DNA of 64,000 nucleotides from Clostridia bacterium. Its GTDB lineage: Bacteria > Bacillota > Clostridia > Oscillospirales > Feifaniaceae. Shown in pieces: positions 1 through 6,073 of the stretch. A model generated the notes under the pieces. It made no database searches and was not told where the DNA came from. It was given only the letters and a program-made list of their open reading frames with translations. How positions within the stretch are numbered: the first letter of the stretch is position 1; the number at the start of each line of letters is the position of its first letter. The DNA lies in assembly GCA_017517965.1 (NCBI GenBank), contig JAFWXR010000037.1:183970-247969 (forward strand), written 5' to 3'. The position numbers and the translations under genes were made by a program.

Positions 1-1
1 A

Positions 2-580
2 GAAAATATCGCTCACTTTGAAGTGCTCGAAATTGAAGGGGAAAAGTACGTCTTTGCGAAAGCTTACGACCGGGATTTCGGCTATTTGTATAGAGTTATA
101 GAAAACGAAGCGGAAATCGAGTTTGAATATGCCGATTTATACGGTCATCCCGACTGGTTTGAACTTGGAGTTGCAGAAATGTCGCAGGGCAGGTTTTTAA
201 CGGCGGTAAGTGCCTCGTATGCGGGAAACGGTGGGCTTTTGCTCGTCTCGGACGAAGCAGAATACGGCGATTGGCGCACGATTGGCATATGCGGTTCGAT
301 GTACGACAACGAGTGGATTGAAGGCTTCAATTACGTTGATGAATACGGTGCAAACGCCGTAGGCTATTACGGTGGGCATATGACGCCGAATTATAGGGAC
401 GTTGACGGTGACGGGAATACCGACATCGTGCTCACGGGTGTACAGTTTGTGCGAAACCGTGCCAGAACGGGAATTGTAGCAGAGTACGACTGTGAATACG
501 TCTATATCTACGACGTGGACGAAGATGAGTTTATACTCGACGTGTCAAGAAGCAGACATGATGATATACACGGCACCTGA
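2..580 (+). CDS. Hypothetical protein, 5'-truncated by window edge
   Basis: The reading frame is open from base 2, so the true start lies upstream; a GTG at 23 is the first in-window start candidate but has no convincing ribosome-binding site. The visible 190 or so residues are acidic and rich in Tyr/Asp. Near the C-terminal third is DVDGDGNTDIVLTG, which resembles the calcium-binding loop of FG-GAP/VCBS or EF-hand-like repeats in secreted proteins; this is a motif resemblance only. No membrane segment is visible in this part. The stop codon lies in the loop of a long hairpin. It precedes a phage structural module but looks unlike a large terminase, so I do not assign it to the phage. Confidence 0.6.
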   Translation, partial: ENIAHFEVLEIEGEKYVFAKAYDRDFGYLYRVIENEAEIEFEYADLYGHPDWFELGVAEMSQGRFLTAVSASYAGNGGLLLVSDEAEYGDWRTIGICGSMYDNEWIEGFNYVDEYGANAVGYYGGHMTPNYRDVDGDGNTDIVLTGVQFVRNRARTGIVAEYDCEYVYIYDVDEDEFILDVSRSRHDDIHGT

Positions 581-598
581 AAAGGTGCTGTGTATATC
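563..598 (+). terminator. Long hairpin overlapping stop codon
   Basis: GATATACACGGCACC and GGTGCTGTGTATATC form a 15-bp stem with one G-T pair around the loop TGAAAA, and the stop TGA of the preceding gene lies in the loop. There is no strong T-run directly after it, so it may act as an mRNA 3'-end stabiliser or a weak terminator. Confidence 0.5.
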
Positions 599-765
599 AA
601 TTCGGAATTAAGGAAAGAAATTCCTGACGGAATTTCATTATTTTTAAAATAAAAACAGAACAAATGTACTTAAAATAATTCGGAATGCGGAATGCGTAAT
701 TCGGAATTATGGTAGAAACTTCTGTGGAAGTTTCGATTGAAAGTAATTTTAATTATGGAACGAAA
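599..765 (+). repeat. Intergenic hairpin repeats (family C and relatives)
   Basis: This gap before the portal gene contains no gene. It holds a perfect 8-bp hairpin GAAATTCC-TGAC-GGAATTTC at about 616-635 followed by ATTATTTTT, a stretch (AAAAACAGAACAAATGTA, near 650) that recurs near 3325-3343, and a family C unit (AATTCGGAATGCGGAATG followed by hairpin GAAACTTC-TGTG-GAAGTTTC at about 716-735). Other family C copies lie near 4381, 15868, 19625 and 34677. Confidence 0.7.
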
Positions 766-770
766 AAACA

Positions 771-882
771 GGGCTCCCGTTGCAAGGCAGAACGAAGTGC
801 GTTGCAATGGGAAGAGGACGAGCAACGAAGCAAGTGAAATTTTGCGAATAGCAAAATGAAGCAAAGCGAAGTTTGTGAGGAC
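771..882 (+). repeat. Family B leader repeat, copy B1
   Basis: Copy of a dispersed repeat of about 112 bp that starts GGGCTCCCG and ends TTTGTGAGGACG. It holds hairpin 1 (CCCGTTGCAA pairing with TTGCAATGGG) and hairpin 2 (TTTTGC-gaata-GCAAAA). It ends 16 bp before the portal start codon. In other copies the stem of hairpin 1 reads CCCGACACAA with TTGTGTTGGG, a set of paired changes that preserves base pairing. Confidence 0.8.
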
Positions 883-898
883 GAGAGAGGAGATTTAT

Positions 899-2419
899 AT
901 GAAAATAAGAGATATTCAGGCTTGGGACCTTTATACCCAGATTAAAAATCAGCACGAACAGACGGGTCTGTTTACCATGACTGACCGCTGTCACAATTTC
1001 TACGTCGGCGACCAGTGGCGTGGCTGCGAGACGGGCGGTGAAAAATTGCCCGTACTCAACCTGATAAAGCCTATCGTTGACCACAAGGTCGCAACCGTCG
1101 CACAGAACAAGCTGTCCATTGCGATAAATCCGCTCAACGTGGGCGAGGATTTCCCCAGCGCACAGATGATATGCTCAAAGCTTACCGAGCATATGGCGCA
1201 GATGTGGGAACAGCACAAAATGGACAGACGTCTCTGGGACGTATGCCGTAATGCCGCCATTACGGGCGACAGTTATATGCTTTTCTACGACGGCAAGGGA
1301 AACGGTCAGATTCTTGACCGTACACAGATTTATCTTGCCGATGAGCAGAACCGCTCTCTGCAGGAGCAGAAATTTATAATTATCAAGGAACGACGTTTTG
1401 TCGAGGACGTAAAGCGTGTCGCAAAGGCTAACGGTGTCGATGCATCCTTTGTCACGGCGGACTCGGATACGAACGACGAGCTCGGCAACACCAAAGAGGT
1501 AAAGGGCGATTTCGGCAAGGTGTCCTGTATTCTCATGCTCTGGCGTGACGAGGACGGCTTTATTCACCGTTGCCGTGCCTGCAAGCTCTGCGTTTTTGAG
1601 CCCGACTCGAATACGGGACTGACGCTCTATCCGATTGCATCGTTCCTGTGGAACGAGAAAAAGGGCTCGGCTCGTGGCATAGGCGAGGTTGAGCCGATTA
1701 TCGCCAATCAGATTGAAATCAACAAGCAGAATGCCCGTATGATTATGGCGTCAAAACTTGCAAGTTATCCCAAAATTGCCTACCGCAAGGGTACGGTAAC
1801 CAATCCTGCTCAGCTTGAAAGCGTCGGCGGTGCTATCGAGGTTGACGACGTGAGTGTATCCGCACTCTCGGATATGGTGACATATCTCTACCCGGCGTCG
1901 ATGTCCTCCGACGTGCTTAACATATGGTCGAATCTATACCAGCGTACCAAGGACCTTGCAGGTGCTTCGGATGCCGCACTCGGTATGATTGACCCGTCCA
2001 AAGCATCGGGTACGGCGATTATTGCCGTAAAATCGCAGGCGGCACTTCCGTTAAGCAGTCAGATGGCGGGCTTTAAGCAGTTTGTAGAGGACGTCGCTCA
2101 CATATGGTGGGACCAGTTTCTTGCATACAATCCGCAGGGTATGAAAATTACCGTTACGTACAACGGTCTTCCCCGTGAGGAACTTGTCACGGCAGAGACC
2201 TTGAAGGCTCTTCGCATCAGAACGAGGGTTGATGCAACGCCTGACAGCCCCTTTGACAAATATGCCCAGGAGCAGAGCGTTGAACGTGCGCTCACCTCGG
2301 GTATGATTACCTTTGAGGAATACGTTTCTACCCTTGACGGCAGCAGTATCGCACCCAAGGCGAAGTTTGAAGCGGTACTTGCAAAAAGGGCGGAGAATAA
2401 TGCGGAATTCGGACAATAG
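899..2419 (+). CDS. Phage portal protein
   Basis: A 506-residue protein of the size and style of portal proteins from short-tailed and related phages. The dodecameric portal ring sits at one capsid vertex and is the channel for DNA packaging and ejection. The N-terminal region has the conserved-looking stretch around QWRG...LPVLNLIKPIVDHKVATVAQNK, typical of Gram-positive phage portals. The ATG at 899 is preferred over GTG 875 because AGAGAGGAG lies 5-6 bp upstream. The last residues (NAEFGQ) are encoded by a family C-like AATTCGGACAATAG sequence, and the stop runs into repeat B2. It is followed by a small terminase-like protein, scaffold and capsid genes, the usual head-morphogenesis order. 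No large terminase is seen upstream within the window. Confidence 0.85.
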   Translation: MKIRDIQAWDLYTQIKNQHEQTGLFTMTDRCHNFYVGDQWRGCETGGEKLPVLNLIKPIVDHKVATVAQNKLSIAINPLNVGEDFPSAQMICSKLTEHMAQMWEQHKMDRRLWDVCRNAAITGDSYMLFYDGKGNGQILDRTQIYLADEQNRSLQEQKFIIIKERRFVEDVKRVAKANGVDASFVTADSDTNDELGNTKEVKGDFGKVSCILMLWRDEDGFIHRCRACKLCVFEPDSNTGLTLYPIASFLWNEKKGSARGIGEVEPIIANQIEINKQNARMIMASKLASYPKIAYRKGTVTNPAQLESVGGAIEVDDVSVSALSDMVTYLYPASMSSDVLNIWSNLYQRTKDLAGASDAALGMIDPSKASGTAIIAVKSQAALPLSSQMAGFKQFVEDVAHIWWDQFLAYNPQGMKITVTYNGLPREELVTAETLKALRIRTRVDATPDSPFDKYAQEQSVERALTSGMITFEEYVSTLDGSSIAPKAKFEAVLAKRAENNAEFGQ

Positions 2420-2533
2420 GGCTCCCGACACAAGGCAGAACGAAGTGCGTTGTGTTGGGAAAAGGAGGAACAAGGGAGCAGGCGAAATTTTGCGAATAGC
2501 AAAATGAAGCAAAGCGTACTTTGTGACGACGCA
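2418..2533 (+). repeat. Family B leader repeat, copy B2
   Basis: Begins in the portal stop codon (TAG shared with the AGGGCTCCCG start of the repeat). It has hairpin CCCGACACAA/TTGTGTTGGG and hairpin TTTTGC-gaata-GCAAAA, and ends TTTGTGACGACG. It is not directly followed by a gene start; a further hairpin, GATTTTTGC-att-GCAAAAATC, follows at about 2550. Confidence 0.75.
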
Positions 2534-2604
2534 ATGCGTAATTATGGTAGATTTTTGCATTGCAAAAATCATTGAATTGACAATCCCTCCGTCACTTCGT
2601 GACA

Positions 2605-2630
2605 CCTCCCTTTACACAAGGGAGGCTTTT
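2605..2630 (+). terminator. Putative Rho-independent terminator
   Basis: CCTCCCTT-tacac-AAGGGAGG is a perfect 8-bp stem followed by CTTTT. It lies between the portal gene and the next small gene. The run of T is short, so strength is uncertain. Confidence 0.45.
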
Positions 2631-2647
2631 GGGGTGGAACGAAAACA

Positions 2648-2763
2648 GGGCTCCCGACACAAGGCAGAACGAAGTGCGTTGTGTTGGGATAGAGGACGAG
2701 CAACGAAGCAGATGAAATTTTTGCGGATAGCAAAAATGGAATTAAGCGAAGTTTGTGAGGACG
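2648..2763 (+). repeat. Family B leader repeat, copy B3
   Basis: Full copy starting GGGCTCCCGACACAAGG and ending GTTTGTGAGGACG, 6 bp before the next start codon. Hairpin 2 is ATTTTTGC-ggata-GCAAAAAT, one pair longer than in B1 and B2 with matching changes in both arms. It probably supplies the Shine-Dalgarno GAGGA for the downstream gene. Confidence 0.8.
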
Positions 2764-2769
2764 GGAGTT

Positions 2770-3036
2770 ATGGCTAAAAAGAAGAATAAGAATTTAAAAG
2801 AATGTATGCAGTTTCTGCTGTCGGCTCAGTGCTCGGGTGAGGCGGTGCAGGCAATTAAAGAAAGGTTCTCCTTGAGCGATGACGAGGCTACGGGCACTAT
2901 GCTCGTTGCCGCTGCTCTGCTCAGCAGGGCGCAAAACGGCGGTGACGTGTCGGCGGTAAAAGAAATCCGCTCTATTATCGACAACTCGGCTGAACTTAAG
3001 GATAATAAACTTGAAATCGTTATTAAAAATGCGTGA
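2770..3036 (+). CDS. Small phage protein, possibly small terminase-like
   Basis: An 88-residue protein starting MAKKKNKNLKEC. The arrangement of a basic N-terminus, an LKECMQFLLS segment, a central helical region with IKERFSLSDDEATGTMLVAAALLSRA, and an acidic-amphipathic end (LEIVIKNA) resembles short proteins annotated as small terminase subunits in Gram-positive phage head modules. Similarity is by pattern only. The start at 2770 follows the GAGGACGGGAG end of repeat B3; GTG 2755 is an alternative giving five extra residues. It lies between portal and scaffold genes, which supports a head-assembly or packaging role. Confidence 0.55.
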   Translation: MAKKKNKNLKECMQFLLSAQCSGEAVQAIKERFSLSDDEATGTMLVAAALLSRAQNGGDVSAVKEIRSIIDNSAELKDNKLEIVIKNA

Positions 3037-3061
3037 AATTTAGGAAAATCGAAAAAAGGTA

Positions 3062-3090
3062 TTGACAAAACCGAAAATTCCGAGTATACT
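3062..3090 (+). promoter_or_regulatory. Sigma-A promoter reading into repeat array A1
   Basis: TTGACA, a 17-bp spacer and TATACT form a near-consensus promoter directly before the hairpin array. The predicted transcript would start close to the first hairpin of the array and then reach the small Cys-rich gene and scaffold gene. Confidence 0.75.
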
Positions 3091-3092
3091 GA

Positions 3093-3279
3093 TGATGATG
3101 AAACGAAAGTTTCATCATCAATGAATTGCCTTACGGCATGAATTGAAATTGAAATTTCATGAATTGAACCTTACGGTTCATGAATTGCACTAAAGTGCAT
3201 TAAGGCAATTCAATTCATGTTGCGATAACAACAATTCATGGCTTTAGCCAATTCATGACAACGATAGTTGTCAATTCAT
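3093..3279 (+). repeat. Family A eight-hairpin array, copy A1
   Basis: An ordered chain of eight hairpins: TGATGATGAAAC-gaaa-GTTTCATCATCA; GCC-ttac-GGC; GAAAT-tgaa-ATTTC; GAACC-ttac-GGTTC; GCAC-taaa-GTGC; then a central ATTAAGGCAATTC; then GTTG-cgataa-CAAC; GGC-ttta-GCC; GACAAC-gata-GTTGTC. In the left half hairpins are separated by ATGAATT, in the right half by its reverse complement AATTCAT. The same order recurs in copies A2, A3 and A4. Confidence 0.9.
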
Positions 3280-3359
3280 TATTATGCCGTAGAAATTCCT
3301 TTGCGGAATTTCATTTTTAAAACACAAAAAACAGAACAAATGTATGGAAAGTGAGCAAA

Positions 3360-3539
3360 ATGACAGAGGTTAAATCAGGCTGCAAGGGCTGTTTTTACTG
3401 GCGGGAGTTATACGACGATTTGTTTGCCTGCCACTATATGCTTCATACCGGGAAAAGACGTCCGTGTGAAGCGGGAAAGAAATGCAAGGTGATGATGAAA
3501 CGAGGAGTTTCATCATCAATGAATTGCCTCACGGCATGA
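3360..3539 (+). CDS. Small Cys-rich phage protein (putative zinc-binding)
   Basis: A 59-residue protein with CKGCFYW near the N-terminus and later CHYMLHTGKRRPCEAGKKC, five to six cysteines with a histidine spaced as in small zinc-binding proteins common in Gram-positive prophages. Function is unknown. ATG 3360 is chosen because GGAAAGTGAG lies just upstream. The last 16 or so residues (from VMMKRG to the end) are encoded by the first hairpins of repeat array A2, so the native C-terminus appears to have been replaced or extended by the repeat. Confidence 0.65.
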   Translation: MTEVKSGCKGCFYWRELYDDLFACHYMLHTGKRRPCEAGKKCKVMMKRGVSSSMNCLTA

Positions 3540-3677
3540 ATTGAAATTTAAAATTTCATGAATAGAGCCTACGGCTCATGAATTGCACTAAAGTGCATTA
3601 AGGCAATTCAATTCATGTTGTGATAACAACAATTCATGGCTTTAGCCAATTCATGACAACGACAGTTGTCAATTCAT
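3490..3677 (+). repeat. Family A eight-hairpin array, copy A2
   Basis: Same hairpin order as A1. Differences keep pairing: hairpin 4 is GAGCC-tac-GGCTC instead of GAACC-ttac-GGTTC, hairpin 3 has loop TTAAA, and hairpin 8 has loop GACA. The array starts inside the upstream reading frame. It is followed at about 3706-3726 by another GC-rich inverted repeat (GGGAGG...CCTCCC). Confidence 0.9.
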
Positions 3678-3757
3678 CGTAATGACGGAATTTCATTGAA
3701 TTGTAGGGGAGGGGCTTGCTCCTCCCGTAAAGAAATAAATAAGAAAGGAAGAATATT

Positions 3758-4369
3758 ATGAATACAGAAAATTTTAATGCAGTGAACGATGCACAGGGTG
3801 GAGTCGTGGACACCCACAACACAACGACTGATTCAGGCGTAGATAATGGGGAGGTCGCCGTACCCCGTCAGAGCGTAGAAACAAACGCCGCTTTTGCGTC
3901 CATGCGACGCAGTATGCAGCAGGCACAGCGTGAAAAGAATGAGGCTATCAAGGAGATGAACAGAATCAAGTGGCAAAACGATAATGCCGTTAGCATTGAA
4001 AGAGATAATGCCGAAACGTCATCACTTAAGGCTCAGCTTGAAGCGTACAAAAGCAGGGAGTGTCAGAGGCAGTTTGCATCCGACCTTGAGGAAATCAAAA
4101 ACGAGTTTCCGAATGAAAATGCTAAAAGCATTGAGGACCTCGGTCTTACCTTTATTAAACTTCGCGCTTGTGGAGTTGACAACCTCACCGCTTACCGTGC
4201 CATTGCATCACAAAGGCATTTGCCTGCCGATATAGGCAGAGTTGGGGCTGATGCCTCACAGGGTGAAAGACTGTTCTCATCGGAGGAGCTGGACGCCCTT
4301 TCAAAAGAACAGCTTGACAATCCGGGTGTTTTAAAGCTTGCGATAAAATCGATGAGAAGAATGAGATAA
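3758..4369 (+). CDS. Phage scaffolding protein
   Basis: A 203-residue, charged, mostly helical protein lying immediately before the major capsid gene, the classic position of a scaffold. Residues from about 45 to 110 (FASMRRSMQQAQREKNEAIKEM onward) look like a coiled coil, and the C-terminus is basic (IKSMRRMR), as is usual for coat-binding scaffold tails. Scaffolds guide procapsid assembly and then leave or are degraded. The ATG at 3758 follows AAGAAAGGAAG. Assignment is from position and composition, not a recognised family. Confidence 0.7.
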   Translation: MNTENFNAVNDAQGGVVDTHNTTTDSGVDNGEVAVPRQSVETNAAFASMRRSMQQAQREKNEAIKEMNRIKWQNDNAVSIERDNAETSSLKAQLEAYKSRECQRQFASDLEEIKNEFPNENAKSIEDLGLTFIKLRACGVDNLTAYRAIASQRHLPADIGRVGADASQGERLFSSEELDALSKEQLDNPGVLKLAIKSMRRMR

Positions 4370-4380
4370 AGCTTTCGCTT

Positions 4381-4445
4381 TATCAATTCGGAATTCGGAA
4401 TGCGGAATTCGGAATTATGGAAGAAATTTCTTACGAAATTTCAAT
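4381..4445 (+). repeat. Family C repeat copy
   Basis: AATTCGGAATTCGGAATGCGG followed by hairpin GAAATTTC-TTAC-GAAATTTC, directly after the scaffold stop. The hairpin arm differs from the copies near 716 and 15905 with matching changes in both arms. Confidence 0.75.
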
Positions 4446-4469
4446 TGTAAATAAGAAAGGAAAATTATT

Positions 4470-5294
4470 ATGGCTTATAGCAAATTTAAAGCGACGATAT
4501 GGAGCAAATTTATCGAGCAGACGCTCGGAAAGTACACAGTTTTTGAAAATGACTGCAATTACAGATTCAAGGGCGAGGTAGGCAAGGGAAAGACAGTTAA
4601 GATTCTCGGCGTTACACGTCCCACAATCGGCGATTACACGGGTGCTGAAATTGATGATCCCGAAGTTTTTGACGGTGTGGAGCAGGAACTTAAAATCGAC
4701 CAGGCAAAATACTTCAACTTTATGATTGACGACGTCGACGAGGCGCAGTCAGTTGAAGGCGTTATGGAGGCATTCATTGAAGAGGCCTCAAAGGCAATGG
4801 CTGAATGCCGTGACTCATACATCGCTCAGCTTATCGCTGAGGGTGTGGAGGAGGATATGGTGTCCGAATACACGCTTGCGGGTATGGACAAGACCGCAGT
4901 CAAGGCGGCTATCGACAAGGGCATTCAGAAGCTCTGGGAAAACGGCGTTTCACAGAAGGATGACATTACAATTTACTTAAATCCTGCAATGTACCTTCTT
5001 TTCCAGGAGTACATCACCGAAACCAAGACCGACAACGACAAGGCTATCGAAACGGGCATTCTCGGCAACTATGCAGGTGCAAAGGTCAAGATGTCAAACA
5101 ACTTCTTCAAGGATGAAGACGGTGCTGAGCATCTTTTCATCAAGACCAAGAAGGCGGTTGCCTTTGCAAGCGGTATTGACGAAACAGAGGCTTACAGACC
5201 TGAACATCGTTTCTCCGATGCCATCAAGGGCCTCAACACTTACGGCGGCAAGGTCATCAGACCCCGTGAAATGTACGTTATTAAGGTGGCGTAG
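4470..5294 (+). CDS. Phage major capsid protein
   Basis: A 274-residue protein starting MAYSKFKATIWSKFIEQ. The N-terminal segment, the VGKGKTVKILGVTRPTIGDYTG motif and a terminal GLNTYGGKVIRPREMYVIKV are typical of HK97-fold capsid proteins of Gram-positive tailed phages, and the gene follows a scaffold gene as expected. The product forms the icosahedral shell. ATG 4470 has AAGAAAGGA upstream. The stop codon is followed one base later by repeat array A3. Confidence 0.85.
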   Translation: MAYSKFKATIWSKFIEQTLGKYTVFENDCNYRFKGEVGKGKTVKILGVTRPTIGDYTGAEIDDPEVFDGVEQELKIDQAKYFNFMIDDVDEAQSVEGVMEAFIEEASKAMAECRDSYIAQLIAEGVEEDMVSEYTLAGMDKTAVKAAIDKGIQKLWENGVSQKDDITIYLNPAMYLLFQEYITETKTDNDKAIETGILGNYAGAKVKMSNNFFKDEDGAEHLFIKTKKAVAFASGIDETEAYRPEHRFSDAIKGLNTYGGKVIRPREMYVIKVA

Positions 5295-5295
5295 A

Positions 5296-5481
5296 TGATG
5301 ATGAAACGAGAGTTTCATCATCAATGAATTGCCTTACGGCATGAATTGAAATTGAAATTTCATGAATAGAGCCTACGGCTCATGAATTGCACTAAAGTGC
5401 ATTAAGGCAATTCAATTCGTGTTGTGATAACAACAATTCATGGTGGTACACCAATTCATGACAACGAAGTTGTCAATTCAT
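5296..5481 (+). repeat. Family A eight-hairpin array, copy A3
   Basis: Begins one base after the capsid stop codon. The order of hairpins is as in A1. Hairpin 7 is GGTG-gta-CACC instead of GGC-ttta-GCC, and hairpin 8 is GACAAC-gaa-GTTGTC. Spacers are ATGAATT then AATTCAT. Confidence 0.9.
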
Positions 5482-5484
5482 CTA

Positions 5485-5558
5485 ACAATCCCTCCATCAC
5501 CTTCGGTGTTGGAGGGAAGTGAAAACAGGGTTCCCATTGCGAGAACGAGAAAGGAACG
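5485..5558 (+). repeat. Hairpin and truncated family B leader (B5)
   Basis: TCCCTCCATCACC-ttc-GGTGTTGGAGGGA is a long hairpin related to the sequence near 2583. It is followed by AACAGGGTTCCCATTGCGAGAACGAG, a shortened family B element that ends just before the ribosome-binding site of the next gene. Confidence 0.6.
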
Positions 5559-5563
5559 ATGAT

Positions 5564-6073
5564 ATGACTTTAACAGAGGCGAAAAAGAAGGTTTACTCTC
5601 TGCTTGACGAGTATTCGGTCGGCGGAGAGGTTGAACTTGATAAAGATATAGAAATACGGCTTAACTGTCTTTTTGATATGTGTCAGAAGAATCTTGCCTC
5701 ACTTGCACCGATACGAAAACTGATTGAAGTGCCTGCGGGCGAGTGGAAAAAGGGTGTAAAAATCATAAAATATCTGGCAGCCTTTGATATGCAGGGAAAG
5801 AGGATTTATCCGCAGATTATGGGAGATATACTCATTCTTCCGTGTGAGGCAAGGCTTGACGTATTGACTCTGCCCGAGGATATAACCGACGACACCTGCG
5901 AATTTGAAATTAAAGAGGCTTTGCAGGAGTGTATGCCCTACTGGGTGGCGGCATCGCTCTGCACGGTTGATATGGTGACGTCACCCTCAAATCTTATGGC
6001 ACAGTTTAACACTATGGTGGCATCGGCGATAAAGGCGTCGTCACCGTATACGGGGACGGTGAACGTCATATGA
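5564..6073 (+). CDS. Phage head-tail connector-like protein
   Basis: A 169-residue mostly helical protein directly after the capsid gene, where head-completion or adaptor proteins are encoded. The sequence (MTLTEAKKKVYSLLDEYS...CLFDMCQKNLASLAPI) resembles connector proteins that bind DNA-filled heads below the portal. The start at 5564 fits AAGGA upstream. The stop overlaps the next gene start by four bases (ATGA). Function is inferred mainly from gene order. Confidence 0.6.
   Translation: MTLTEAKKKVYSLLDEYSVGGEVELDKDIEIRLNCLFDMCQKNLASLAPIRKLIEVPAGEWKKGVKIIKYLAAFDMQGKRIYPQIMGDILILPCEARLDVLTLPEDITDDTCEFEIKEALQECMPYWVAASLCTVDMVTSPSNLMAQFNTMVASAIKASSPYTGTVNVI

Noticed and set aside
23..580. Large terminase subunit as the gene before the portal
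   Set aside because: The sequence has no Walker A or nuclease motifs and instead shows an FG-GAP-like DVDGDGNTD loop.
670..864. Minus-strand open reading frames within the family B and C repeats (also near 2328-2605 and 63636-63984)
   Set aside because: The same translated strings recur in every repeat copy because the DNA repeats; there are no ribosome-binding sites.
3093..3279. The regularly spaced ATGAATT/AATTCAT units looked like a CRISPR array
   Set aside because: Spacers between the repeats are short self-complementary hairpins, the repeat is only 7 bp and reverses orientation halfway, and no cas genes are present.
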